The notes: generated by a model from the sequence alone, not told the origin. A stretch of 64,000 nt of DNA from Blastocatellia bacterium (GCA_035275065.1 DATENM010000036.1:1-64000), one strand, 5' to 3'; shown: positions 30,206 to 40,710, counted from the first letter of the stretch. Numbers and translations are program-made.

Positions 30206-31081
30206 ATGCCCATCTTTGCACACGAAGAGAACCCGCTCAACGATCAGGAATGGGAGAACATTAAATCCGTAGTCATTAACGTCGCCCGCCGCCGCCTGAT
30301 CGGTCGCCGCATCGTCGACCTGCACGGGCCGCTCGGCCCCGGCGTGCAGACCATCGTCCACGATCACTTCGCCGGCACGACCATGGGTCGCATCGGCCTG
30401 CTCGGCGAAGAAGAAGATGACCCGGTGCGCTCTGTGCGGCGCGAGAGCGGCATCATCCCGATCATCTACAAAGATTTCATTCTCCACTGGCGCGACATCG
30501 AAACCGCGCGGCAGACCGGCGCGCCGCTCGACGTGGCGGCGGCGGGGGCAGCCGCAGCGTTTTGCGCCGACGCCGAAGACGACCTGATCTTTAACGGCAA
30601 CCAGGAGATGGGCTACGAAGGCCTGATGGTTGTCGAAGGCCGGCAGGTCATCACGCGGCGCGACTGGACGCAGGCGGGCAACCCGTTTCAAGACGTGGTG
30701 GACGCGACGCAGACGCTCGTCGAGCGCGGCTTTTATGGGCCTTACGCCATGGTCGTCAGCCCGCGCCTCTACACGCAAATGCATCAGGTGCATCCCGGCA
30801 CCGGCACGCTTGAGATCGAGCATATCCGTCAACTGGTCACCGACGGCGTGTATCAATCGCCGCTCATCCGCGATGGCTTTGGGCTGATTGTCTCGACCGG
30901 CGCGGCGAACTTCGACCTGGCGGTGGCGCAGGATTTGACCGTCGCTTATCTCGGCGCCGAGCACATGAACCATCCCTTCCGCGTCTTCGAGTCGGTCTAT
31001 CTGCGCATCAAGCGGCACAGCTCGATCTGCACACTCGAACCCGGTGCGACGGAGACCAGGCCGACGCGCAAGCGCGGATGA
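30206..31081 (+). CDS. Encapsulin shell protein, family 1 (linocin M18-like)
   Basis: 291 residues; about 265 is usual, the excess being a charged C-terminal tail (EPGATETRPTRKRG) that would project from the shell exterior. HK97-fold markers are present: N-terminal ENPLNDQEWENIKSVVINVA, the G-rich RRLIGRRIVDLHGPLG, the E-loop-like RRESGIIPIIYKDFILHWRDIE region, and C-terminal VAQDLTVAYLGAEHMNHPF. Encapsulins self-assemble into 60-, 180- or 240-mer nanocompartments that hold enzymes by a C-terminal targeting peptide. A good GGAGGAG site precedes ATG. A strong terminator follows, so it is a single gene. No neighbour carries an evident targeting peptide. Confidence 0.93.
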   Translation: MPIFAHEENPLNDQEWENIKSVVINVARRRLIGRRIVDLHGPLGPGVQTIVHDHFAGTTMGRIGLLGEEEDDPVRSVRRESGIIPIIYKDFILHWRDIETARQTGAPLDVAAAGAAAAFCADAEDDLIFNGNQEMGYEGLMVVEGRQVITRRDWTQAGNPFQDVVDATQTLVERGFYGPYAMVVSPRLYTQMHQVHPGTGTLEIEHIRQLVTDGVYQSPLIRDGFGLIVSTGAANFDLAVAQDLTVAYLGAEHMNHPFRVFESVYLRIKRHSSICTLEPGATETRPTRKRG

Positions 31082-31104
31082 TTCAAATCAATGAGCGCAT
31101 ACAG

Positions 31105-31140
31105 AAAAAAGCGAACGGCCGGCGAGCCGTTCGCTTTTTT
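31105..31140 (+). terminator. Intrinsic terminator after encapsulin
   Basis: A 15-bp perfect stem (31105-31119 with 31126-31140) starts with AAAAAA and ends TTTTTT, so it can serve the encapsulin gene and the convergent rpsT. Confidence 0.9.
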
Positions 31141-31185
31141 CTTTTGAAAAGTGTGTGGGTGATTGCTGGCGGGCGGCGCGCTCGG

Positions 31186-31452
31186 CTAGGCGGTCATCTG
31201 GTTGACGCGCACCGTCAGGCGCGACTTGTAGCGCGCCGCGGCGTTGCGATGCAGAACGCCTTTCTGAATCGCCTTATCGATCAACGCCACCGTTTCTTTG
31301 AGCGCCGTCTGTGCTTGTCCCTGATCGCCGGCGGCGATGGCCGTGCGCAGTGCCTTAACCTGCGTGCGCAGGCGGCTGCGGTTGCGGCGGTTGACTTCGT
31401 TGCGGCGCTCATTCTGACGGATGCGCTTTTCGGCTGACTTATGATTGGCCAT
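31186..31452 (-). CDS. rpsT: 30S ribosomal protein S20
   Basis: 88 residues, very basic and helical. N-terminal MANHKSAEKRIRQNERRNEVNR and C-terminal VLHRNAAARYKSRLTVRVN match S20, which binds 16S rRNA helices 6, 9, 11, 13, 44. It has its own promoter at 31507-31536. A AGGAGAAAC ribosome-binding site precedes ATG. Confidence 0.97.
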   Translation of the reverse strand: MANHKSAEKRIRQNERRNEVNRRNRSRLRTQVKALRTAIAAGDQGQAQTALKETVALIDKAIQKGVLHRNAAARYKSRLTVRVNQMTA

Positions 31453-31506
31453 GCTTCTCGTTTCTCCTCATCACTGCTAAGAAAATCGTCTTGAAAAAAG
31501 ACTAGA

Positions 31507-31536
31507 AGAATAGCCGCTCAGGCCGGCGCGTGTCAA
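31507..31536 (-). promoter_or_regulatory. Sigma-70-type promoter for rpsT
   Basis: On the minus strand TTGACA (31536-31531) and TATTCT (31512-31507) with an 18-bp spacer, about 55 bp upstream of the rpsT ATG. Confidence 0.75.
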
Positions 31537-31571
31537 GTATTTGGGCTTAAAGCGTATTTGCGCGGGGTCAG

Positions 31572-32936
31572 CTAGGGCTCGAACTCAACCACCAGCCGGT
31601 TGGGGAAAGGCCCGTCAAACTGTAGCCGCCCCGCGTCGCCCGCCGCCCGCCTGATTGACTTCAGGCGCAACAAGCGTTGCAAAGCGACCGGCAGTTGAAC
31701 GCGGTTGATGTATTCGCCGAAACAGGTGTGCATGCCATAGCCGAAGTGCAGGAATGGTTCGGTTGGGCGATTGCTGCGGAACTCATCAGGGGCAGGGAAC
31801 GCTTCAGGGTCGAACATGGCCGCCACCGTGCCGGCAAAGACCAGTGTGCCTTCCGGGATGGTCGCTTCGTAGCGGCTGCCCCTTGCCAGCGTATAAGGCT
31901 TGTCACAATGGCGTATGATGATCGGATTGTGCGGATTGAAGCGCAAGGCTTCGAACACATAGGCCGACAGCAAGCGGTCATCACCAGCGCGGGCGGCCTG
32001 TTGACTGGCTTGCAACTGCTCCGGGCGACTCAAGAGCTGATCGAGCGCCTGGGTTGCCGCTTTTGAAGTCGTTTCAATCGCGCCGAGAATTGTGCCGCCG
32101 ACGTTGCGGCGAATCCACGCGTCATCAATGGCGGGCTCCGTCTGGCTCTGCATGCGCAGCAGGCGGGTCAGGAAGTCGTCACGTCCGTTCTGACCGGCGG
32201 CCAACTCGGCTTTTCGCCGGGCGATCAACTCATCCATGTAATCGTTCATCTGCCGGGCAGCAGTGTCGGCGCTCGCCGTGACCTGCGGATCATTGTTCAG
32301 ATTCAGGAAGATGTCACGGAAGATCGCCCGGTGCCAGTTCATCTGAGTGGCTTCGTTGGGACCGGGGACGCCGAAATAGTCCGCGACCAGCCGCGTCGCC
32401 ACCAGCCTGAATAAGCCGTTGACGACTTCGATTTTGCCATCGGGCCGCGCCGCTTCGATCAGTTGATCGGCGCGGGTGCTGACGAAGCTGGCGATGCGCG
32501 GCAGGTCATCCGCGGGGCGTGTCGCCTGTCTGAGCAAGCCATGCTCGCGGCTGTACTGCTCGCCGCGATCCATGCCGAGAAAAAAAGACCCGCTAGTGCG
32601 CTCCATCTTTGCGGCGTAGATTTGCCGGACAGTGAAATGCTCGTCTTGCGCCAGCACCTCGGTCACATCCGCATGCCGTGTAACAATCGCAAAGCCGCGA
32701 ACCAGCACGATGGGCTTATGCTCGCGCAAGCCGGCAAAGAGCGTCCGCAGCACTTCGGGATTGGCCAGCCAGCGTTGCAGGTTCGCCACGGCATGTTCTT
32801 TCAGGTTGCTTAAATCTTTTTCGAGGCGCGCGTCTGCCGGCAGCGCAGCGGCCCACAACCGGTGAAGGCGCGCATCTTCTTTGGCAAAGAGCGCCGCAAA
32901 GAACGCCTTGATCGCTGCCAGGATTCGATTGAACAT
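31572..32936 (-). CDS. Cytochrome P450 with N-terminal membrane-active helix
   Basis: 454 residues. Residues 1-19 form a hydrophobic/basic helix (NRILAAIKAFFAALFAK) that could associate with the membrane. P450 hallmarks: I-helix GAIETT (285-290), EALR (329-332) and heme loop FGYGMHTCFG with thiolate C405. The I-helix acid-Thr pair is present, so oxygen activation is possible. The type of heme loop (GYGMHxCFG) resembles fatty-acid or fungal oxylipin P450s more than CYP51 types; substrate unknown. It is the last gene of the unit 35891-31572, separated from the DyP gene by a modular element. Confidence 0.9.
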   Translation of the reverse strand: MFNRILAAIKAFFAALFAKEDARLHRLWAAALPADARLEKDLSNLKEHAVANLQRWLANPEVLRTLFAGLREHKPIVLVRGFAIVTRHADVTEVLAQDEHFTVRQIYAAKMERTSGSFFLGMDRGEQYSREHGLLRQATRPADDLPRIASFVSTRADQLIEAARPDGKIEVVNGLFRLVATRLVADYFGVPGPNEATQMNWHRAIFRDIFLNLNNDPQVTASADTAARQMNDYMDELIARRKAELAAGQNGRDDFLTRLLRMQSQTEPAIDDAWIRRNVGGTILGAIETTSKAATQALDQLLSRPEQLQASQQAARAGDDRLLSAYVFEALRFNPHNPIIIRHCDKPYTLARGSRYEATIPEGTLVFAGTVAAMFDPEAFPAPDEFRSNRPTEPFLHFGYGMHTCFGEYINRVQLPVALQRLLRLKSIRRAAGDAGRLQFDGPFPNRLVVEFEP

Positions 32937-32985
32937 GACCGCTCCTTTATCTGCGAGCGCCTTCTCAGATAGTTATTGATGGCGT

Positions 32986-33070
32986 TTGCCGTGTGGCGCA
33001 AGCTAACAGCTTGCGCATTGCCTCGCGCAAGCTAACAGCCTTGCGCTACTCCCGATTGAATACCGCTCTG
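32986..33070. repeat. Modular palindromic element, copy C (double core)
   Basis: Left module tttgccgtgtggcgcaa, then two facing halves gcgcaagctaacagcttgcgc and gcgcaagctaacagccttgcgc, then right terminus cccgattgaataccgctct. It is 4 bp from the DyP stop, between the DyP and P450 genes. Confidence 0.8.
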
Positions 33071-33073
33071 GTA

Positions 33074-34531
33074 TCACATCCCTGCGGCCAGATATTTCAG
33101 CGCCGTGATGCTCGGCAAAAAGAAGTAGCCGCCGCCCTTGACCTGCACAAAGCGCGGCACGTTGCGAATGCGCCGGCGAACCGGTTGCGCCTGGATGACC
33201 ATGACCGTCATATCGTCATTGTCGCCGGTGACGCCGTCTTTATTATCGTAGAGGCCGTCGAATTTCTGATCGTCCACCCAGGTCTGCTGCACGAACTCGA
33301 ACTGCCGTTTGATGCTGGCATTGAGCGCGATGAAGATGATGCCCTGCGGCGCTCCGGTCTGAGGAGCCTTCGGGTCGTCCGATATGCCATAGGGTCGGCC
33401 CCTGCGGATGATCCGGTGGCGGTTGGCGACGATTAAGGATTCTTCCGGGTTCGGGTCCAACGAATCGCGCGGGTTCGAGCGGCGAATGTGCGAGCCGACC
33501 GGGCAGCGGTAACCGTGCGGGTCTTCCTGATGAAATTTGAAGGCGTTTAGCTTACTGACATCTGCGGCAATCGCCGGGTCATCTTTCTCAGGACACATGA
33601 CCAGGGGAGTGCCGCTCGGCCAGCGCCCCATGAATTTCGCCGCCAGCTTCTGCCCGCCCTCGAAGCTGCCGCCTTGCTGGTTCATGAAATTCCAGAAGGC
33701 CGCGACGTCCTGTTGCAGCTTGCGATAGACCATGTAGGTGCCATTCTGGCCGAAGTCTTTGACATCGTCGCTGACCGGCTGGTCGGGCTGATCGGGGTCG
33801 GGCGGCACGAAAGGCAGGATGCTCTTTGGGTCGCTGGCAACCGGCACGGTCGGCGTGATGGGCAACTGGCCATAGGCGTTCGCGTAGCCGAGAATGAACT
33901 CGCCGGCCTTGATGGCTTCTTCGCCGCTGCCCTCCGCGTCGTCCGTAGGCGCTCGTTTGCTGTAGCCCTCAACCGCGGGCTGCGACAGCCCGTCACGAAA
34001 TCCGAACGGCTCCTCGTTCCTCTCGTTGATAAAACAGTCTTGCTCGTATAGCAAGGTCACGCCGCCCACCTGCTCCAGATGTTGATGCTGTCGCGCGGCA
34101 ATCTCGTCCATCGCCGCCCGGTCGTTGGCATAGAGCATCAACAGGATGTGCAGATGATCTTTGGCAAGCGGCCCAAGCGTGCCACCCAACTCCCATTTGT
34201 CGGGATGGCTTTCGCGGGTGTCGCCAAGCACGCGGGCACGATTCTCTTCGCCCATGCCCTCTTTGAATTCCCTGGAGAAGGTGTTCTTCTTGTCCTCGTA
34301 GCCGAACTGTTCAAGCCCGGCATAGCTGAAAGCAATGTTCAAGCTGGTCCTGGGCCTCGGCGTCCCCTTTGGCCATTGCTCGGAGGTCGTCACCTCGGCG
34401 ATGATGCCGCTCAGCCACACCTTTGCCCTATCCGTATCTTCGACCTCGAGGAAAAGGTATTTCGAGTAGGGCTGATGCTTGTAGCCGCGGAGAATGACTC
34501 CTTGAATTTCGCTCAGGTTCAAATCCGTCAT
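33074..34531 (-). CDS. DyP-type heme peroxidase, long form
   Basis: 485 residues, the long (class C/D-like) form. Two ferredoxin-like halves; GFRDG at 177-181 holds the catalytic Asp D180; proximal His H348 in VGSHIRRSNPR; distal Arg region RIIRRGRPYG near 373-381; and GIIFIALNASIKRQFEFVQ near the C terminus. No Tat or Sec signal is present, so it is cytoplasmic. It reduces peroxides while oxidising a bulky donor; the physiological donor is not known for this class. It is preceded by AGGAG, 37 bp after the membrane protein gene. Ends in LPSITALKYLAAGM, which is not a standard encapsulin targeting tail. Confidence 0.92.
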   Translation of the reverse strand: MTDLNLSEIQGVILRGYKHQPYSKYLFLEVEDTDRAKVWLSGIIAEVTTSEQWPKGTPRPRTSLNIAFSYAGLEQFGYEDKKNTFSREFKEGMGEENRARVLGDTRESHPDKWELGGTLGPLAKDHLHILLMLYANDRAAMDEIAARQHQHLEQVGGVTLLYEQDCFINERNEEPFGFRDGLSQPAVEGYSKRAPTDDAEGSGEEAIKAGEFILGYANAYGQLPITPTVPVASDPKSILPFVPPDPDQPDQPVSDDVKDFGQNGTYMVYRKLQQDVAAFWNFMNQQGGSFEGGQKLAAKFMGRWPSGTPLVMCPEKDDPAIAADVSKLNAFKFHQEDPHGYRCPVGSHIRRSNPRDSLDPNPEESLIVANRHRIIRRGRPYGISDDPKAPQTGAPQGIIFIALNASIKRQFEFVQQTWVDDQKFDGLYDNKDGVTGDNDDMTVMVIQAQPVRRRIRNVPRFVQVKGGGYFFLPSITALKYLAAGM

Positions 34532-34568
34532 CGCAGACTCCTATTGCGGAAGCGTCTGTCGTCGGCGC

Positions 34569-35891
34569 TTAGAAAAGTCGCAGCCAGCTTTCGGTATCGG
34601 CGGCATTCAGCGCCGGCTCGATCTGGTTGCGCATCGTGAAGTTGTCGAGAATATTTTTCACGGTCTCGTTGGCGTGGGCGCTGTACCAGACCTGCGTCGG
34701 AATCTGTTTGGCGCGCGCCCACTCTTTGAAGCGCTCTTCGTCCCTGGCCCCTTTCGAGAGCAGGAACTCGGTCTTTGGGAACTCGACCGTGTTGCTCCAG
34801 ACCGCCGTCAGCCCGACGGCGGCTTTATCGATGAAGTCGCCGAGATAGTTCTCCCAACTGCCGTCAAAGTTGCTGAAGAAGAGCAGCCGCCGCGAATTAT
34901 CGATCATCACCCAGCGCGCAAAGTGGATGGTTGGAATGCCGCCGAGCGAGCCTTTGTACCAGTAGAGCCGCGCCGCCAGATTAATCACCCACAGCACGGT
35001 TTTCAGCGTGTACAGCCGAAACGCCCCGCCTTTGATTTCGACGAGGTGCGTGAGCTGATTCTGCACCTTGTGATTTTCGCGGCGGAAGATCGCGTCATCT
35101 ACCGGCACAAAGTTCACGGGCATCTGCGCGTCTCGCTTCTCTTTTCTCCGCAGAACGAGCAGGAAAAGCCCGACGAGCAACAGCGGCGTCAAAAAGAGCA
35201 GTATCCGCGCGATGAGCGGCAGGGGGAGAAAAAAGACCGGGAACGGCAAGAGTACCAGCAGCGCGACCACGAGCCCCACGATCAGACCGATGTGGCGCAT
35301 GACGAAAGTCAGCTTCAACGGGTTGGTCTCCAGCCCGGCGCTCTGCGGCGAATGCAGGAAGCCCTGGATGCGCCGGCGCACTTCAGCCGCCGTCAACCCT
35401 TGGAGGTCGCCGTGGTCGCCTTGCTCGTCAAGAAAGCCTTCGATGCTCTGCCGCAAGCGCGTGTTGTTATGAATCTCTTTGGCCGATCTGCCGGTATAGG
35501 CCATGTAAAAGGCGTTATAGGGAATCATATGTTTGCGAAAGTACTTTTTGAATTGCTCTTTGTTTGCCGTCCCGGCGCTTGGGTAGCCTTCGCAGTGGCC
35601 GTAAATCTGGTCGAAGCCGTTGGCGGCATGCTCGATGAAGGCGTCGAGCAGATCATCCAGATCGCCATCGTAATTGGCCTCCATCGCCAGATAGGGACGG
35701 TAGCCGCGCGCGGCGTCTTCGGGGATGATGACCCAGCGGGCGAAGTGGATCGTCGGAATGTCGTAGAAGCGAATGTACTGGTTTGCCTTCGTGCCGCCAA
35801 TGTTGTCGCCGATCAGGTTTAATAACTCTAGCAGCGATCCGTCCTGATTGGGTTTGATGGGAGAAATCACCGTCAGCGCCCTTTGCTTCAT
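34569..35891 (-). CDS. Membrane protein with duplicated DyP-linked soluble domain
   Basis: 440 residues, no family recognised. Two homologous soluble domains flank a two-helix membrane hairpin. Domain 1 is about 45-151, domain 2 about 319-425; each opens with the identical string IPTIHFARWV (45-54; 319-328), followed by an L-F/A-S/M-N-D-G-x-W/L-x-x-L-D-F-I-D-like motif, an A-A-x-G-L/F-x-x-I/V-Y/W segment, E-R/Q-F-K-x-W/Y-x-R/A-K/H-x-I-P, then Y-S/M-A-H/Y. TM helices at about 200-220 and 225-248. Charged residues on both sides suggest both domains face the same side. The pattern (beta-alpha-beta with His and aromatic residues) suggests a ferredoxin-like/dimeric alpha-beta-barrel fold as in DyP enzymes. 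It starts the unit with DyP and P450. Confidence 0.75.
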   Translation of the reverse strand: MKQRALTVISPIKPNQDGSLLELLNLIGDNIGGTKANQYIRFYDIPTIHFARWVIIPEDAARGYRPYLAMEANYDGDLDDLLDAFIEHAANGFDQIYGHCEGYPSAGTANKEQFKKYFRKHMIPYNAFYMAYTGRSAKEIHNNTRLRQSIEGFLDEQGDHGDLQGLTAAEVRRRIQGFLHSPQSAGLETNPLKLTFVMRHIGLIVGLVVALLVLLPFPVFFLPLPLIARILLFLTPLLLVGLFLLVLRRKEKRDAQMPVNFVPVDDAIFRRENHKVQNQLTHLVEIKGGAFRLYTLKTVLWVINLAARLYWYKGSLGGIPTIHFARWVMIDNSRRLLFFSNFDGSWENYLGDFIDKAAVGLTAVWSNTVEFPKTEFLLSKGARDEERFKEWARAKQIPTQVWYSAHANETVKNILDNFTMRNQIEPALNAADTESWLRLF

Positions 35892-36013
35892 AAGCCCTCG
35901 CGGTTATCCGTGTGGCTGAATTCAGCCCGGAATCCTGAATCTTCATTCTCTGTGAAGTAAGGGGAATGAGCAGAGCCGGCGTCGCCGGACGAGCGCCCGG
36001 GTCACACCGACTT

Positions 36014-36089
36014 TAGAGCGGTTTTCGATTGCGCTGCATAGCAAGCGCAATCTAACAGATTGCGCTACACCCGATTGCAAACCGCTCTA
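36014..36089. repeat. Modular palindromic element, copy D (complete, short core)
   Basis: The clearest full copy: terminus tagagcggttttcgattg (36014-36031), single-hairpin core gcgcaatctaacagattgcgc (36045-36065), and inverted terminus cgattgcaaaccgctcta (36072-36089). It lies in the leader of the minus-strand unit. Confidence 0.85.
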
Positions 36090-36146
36090 GGCATTCCCTT
36101 ACCAGATTTGGAGGAGCCAGCTGCGACCGTGTCTTAAAACACGGGT

Positions 36147-36174
36147 AATATATCACACAAAAATAAGGTGTCAA
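36147..36174 (-). promoter_or_regulatory. Promoter of the membrane protein-DyP-P450 unit
   Basis: Minus strand TTGACA (36174-36169), 16-bp spacer, TATATT (36152-36147). Consensus -35 with near-consensus -10, in an AT-rich island within GC-rich DNA. Confidence 0.75.
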
Positions 36175-36222
36175 CTTGCCGGTTTAACTTTTTCGGGGGG
36201 CCATTCGCGATGCCGTTCGCGG

Positions 36223-36750
36223 CTAGTCCTTGCCGAAGCGCGTGACCGTGAAACGTTCGACGCGCACCGGCTGGTCGGGGCGAATGCCGGCTTTCATGTG
36301 AACCGCTTGCCACTGCTCCTGCGCCGAATCGATGCCGGCGATGCGCGGCAATAACAACCCGCGCCGGCGGCCATCGAGGGTTTCGATGATGACGCCGTAC
36401 TGCGAGGGGTCGAGGTCTTCGATGCCGCTCACCGGCTCTGGGAGCGACAGCACGTCAACGCCGTAGGTCAGGTCGCTCAACTCATCCGGCCTCACCGGCA
36501 AGAAGCGCGGGTCGCGGGTCGCCGCGCTAATGGCGTTCGCGATGATTTCAGAGGCGACATTTTCACTGGTTGGCTGAATCGTGCCGATGCAGCCGCGCAG
36601 CTCGCCGCTGCGCATCCTTAGGGTGACAAACACCCCGGCGCGCTCGACCAGCACGCCCGTCATTCCTTCCGGCGTCTCTAAGACCTGGCCGTCGCGGATG
36701 AACGCTTCGACGGCCCGGCGTGCCAGTTCCTGCGGTGTGAGATCGCTCAT
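36223..36750 (-). CDS. AMMECR1-domain protein (AmmeMemoRadiSam system protein A)
   Basis: 175 residues, the whole an AMMECR1 domain. The signature LRGCIGT sits near 52-58, followed by SAATRDPRFLPVR and LTYGVDVLSLPEPV; the C terminus VERFTVTRFGKD is also typical. The family occurs with a Memo-like protein and a radical SAM enzyme in the AmmeMemoRadiSam set, whose reaction is not established. The Memo-like gene lies directly upstream on the same strand, separated by a heptamer array. The radical SAM member is not in the window. Confidence 0.9.
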   Translation of the reverse strand: MSDLTPQELARRAVEAFIRDGQVLETPEGMTGVLVERAGVFVTLRMRSGELRGCIGTIQPTSENVASEIIANAISAATRDPRFLPVRPDELSDLTYGVDVLSLPEPVSGIEDLDPSQYGVIIETLDGRRRGLLLPRIAGIDSAQEQWQAVHMKAGIRPDQPVRVERFTVTRFGKD

Positions 36751-36759
36751 AAGATATTT

Positions 36760-36853
36760 GGCAGTTGCCAGTTGCCGTTTGTCAGTTGCCGGCTGGGGAG
36801 TCCCGATTACCGCTATCCAACTGACAAACGGCGACTGGCAACTGGTAACTGCT
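36760..36853. repeat. Facing heptamer arrays (cagttgc / gcaactg)
   Basis: Left arm 36760-36790, right arm 36817-36852; complementary words. Starts 4 bases after the stop of the Memo-like gene (minus-strand sense) and ends 9 bases before AMMECR1's ATG. Confidence 0.8.
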
Positions 36854-36856
36854 CAC

Positions 36857-37669
36857 TTATTCCCGATTCGCGTCAAACAACACGGCGACCATATAGCCGA
36901 CGCCGAACGGGCCTTCATAGCTCAGCACTTCATGGTTGCGTGGGCGCTCATCGACGCCGCCGAGCGCGATAATGATCGAGCGATAGCCACACTCGCCGGC
37001 GCGCGTCCGTAAGTCTTCGTCTATGCCGACGACCTGGGCCGCATCGCCTGTGGCGATGGCTTCGACGATCTGCTCGTCAAACAGGTGCGCCGTCGGCTCG
37101 AAGGGGTAAGGGCCGCCGACGATCAAACGGTGGCTCAGATCACCGCTGGCAACCAGCGCCACGCGGCGGTTAATCGAAGCGGCGGCCTGCGTGATGGCGC
37201 GACCGAAGGCTAGATGTTTCTGGTTGTCTTGCAGGGTAAAGCCGAAGACGACAACGCGGCCGCGCCAGCCGGCTTCGTGCAGATAGTAAAGCGGCACCAG
37301 CGCGCCGTGATCGAGTCGCTGGTCGCGCCCGAGCCGCGCGAAACTGACACCCGCACTGGTGGCGCTGCGCTCGACGGCGTCGAGCAGCTCAAGGTCGTTC
37401 GGAAAAGCGAGCCGCACGTGCGGCGCGGCGAAGTCGCGGAAGTCGCCTTGCAGCTCGACCTCGGCGCGCGCCGTGAAGCTATGCGGGTCGAGCGGCGAAT
37501 GCGGCGAGATGACGACAACGGTTTCAGGCCGCGTGGCGAGCAAGCGTTTTGCGAAGTCGCGCATGGCTTGTTGCGAATCATTGACCCGCGCGATGCGATG
37601 GCCTCCGACTTCGGGCACCAGCAGCGGCGGGTGGGGGGCAATGCCGGCAAAGACAAGTGAGTCAGCCAT
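36857..37669 (-). CDS. Memo-like/class III extradiol dioxygenase-fold protein (AmmeMemoRadiSam system protein B-like)
   Basis: 270 residues. The fold is that of LigB-type extradiol dioxygenases: APHPPLLVPEVG with a His pair near 12-13, VVVISPHSPLDPHSF (His near 56 and 63), the LDHGALVPLYYLHEAG block with a conserved His, and VALVASGDLSHRL. These residues form the non-heme iron site in true dioxygenases; in Memo relatives the site may bind copper or iron. No aromatic-catabolic neighbours are present, and the AMMECR1 gene follows, so the AmmeMemo assignment is preferred over ring cleavage. Confidence 0.8.
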   Translation of the reverse strand: MADSLVFAGIAPHPPLLVPEVGGHRIARVNDSQQAMRDFAKRLLATRPETVVVISPHSPLDPHSFTARAEVELQGDFRDFAAPHVRLAFPNDLELLDAVERSATSAGVSFARLGRDQRLDHGALVPLYYLHEAGWRGRVVVFGFTLQDNQKHLAFGRAITQAAASINRRVALVASGDLSHRLIVGGPYPFEPTAHLFDEQIVEAIATGDAAQVVGIDEDLRTRAGECGYRSIIIALGGVDERPRNHEVLSYEGPFGVGYMVAVLFDANRE

Positions 37670-38037
37670 GATGTATGTCCTCCTTCATGATCTCACCGGC
37701 CCGCAACAAGCGCGACTGCTCTGTCATTAAATCTTATCCCGCAAGCCCCGCCCCGTCCAACCCGCATGGGCCAGCGGCAGGGTCTATTCATTCTCCGGAC
37801 TTGAACCGCCAAGACGCCAAGGACGCCAAGAGAACGCCGAGCTTTTCTTGGCGGTCTTGGCGTCTTGGCGGTTCATCCCCAATGGTTATTCGAGAATGAA
37901 TAGACCCTGGGGCCAGCGGCGTCAACCTTGACTAGCCCGCAAACCGTCTGCTAGATTTCGCGGTTACAGCGAGCCATTGCGCGCTTCATGTATAGATACC
38001 TGCCGCAGGGAATTTACCGATAGGAGGCTTGACATTA
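37670..38037. other. 368-bp intergenic region upstream of metK
   Basis: No gene seen. It holds the inverted-repeat element at 37768-37920 and then about 115 bp of ordinary sequence ahead of metK. I looked for SAM- or SAH-riboswitch sequence signatures and recognised none. Confidence 0.5.
37768..37920. mobile_element. MITE-like element with 17-bp inverted ends and 11-bp direct flanks
   Basis: Terminal inverted repeats agggtctattcattctc (37779-37795) and its exact complement (37892-37908). Inside are facing 9-bp word arrays (aaccgccaagacgccaagg... 37804-37830 and its complement 37845-37873). Outside, gggccagcggc occurs directly at 37768-37778 and again at 37910-37920, as a target-site duplication would. 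It carries no ORF. Confidence 0.75.
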
Positions 38038-39186
<1,149 letters not shown>

Positions 39187-39190
39187 TTCA

Positions 39191-40574
<1,384 letters not shown>

Positions 40575-40577
<3 letters not shown>

Positions 40578-40650
40578 AGCGGTTTTCGATTGGGTTTGCC
40601 CTGTAGCGCAAGGCGGTTAGCTTGCGCAGCGTAACCGCCTTGCGCTACAT
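40575..40650. repeat. Modular palindromic element, copy E (double core)
   Basis: Starts with TAGAGCGGTTTTCGATTG at the ahcY stop codon, continues with tttgccctgtagcgcaag, then facing halves (40605-40627; 40629-40647). The right terminus is missing. Confidence 0.82.
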
Positions 40651-40710
40651 AGCGACAGCAGTGATGAGCGGTGATTGATGCCCTGGCGGAACGGCTGCCC
40701 GGTGCCTCAC

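Larger units (their letters stand above)
35892..36222. other. 331-bp intergenic leader with element D and promoter
   Basis: No gene seen. It contains modular element D (36014-36089), an AT-rich strip (36135-36200) with a minus-strand promoter, and a GC-rich tract (35960-36005). The transcript of the membrane-protein/DyP/P450 unit would start near 36140 and have a leader of about 250 nt including element D as a hairpin. Confidence 0.6.

Noticed and set aside
33074..34531. DyP peroxidase as the encapsulin cargo
   Set aside because: It is the long class C/D form, lies past rpsT and the P450 on the other strand, and its end (YLAAGM) is not a recognised targeting peptide.
34674..35822. Antisense frame of 382 codons opposite the duplicated-domain membrane protein
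   Set aside because: The minus-strand frame shows a clear internal duplication and TM helices; the plus frame is a charged, repeat-free shadow.
37910..38037. SAM or SAH riboswitch upstream of metK/ahcY
   Set aside because: I looked for the conserved kink-turn and core bases and found none; absence is not proven without a covariance search.
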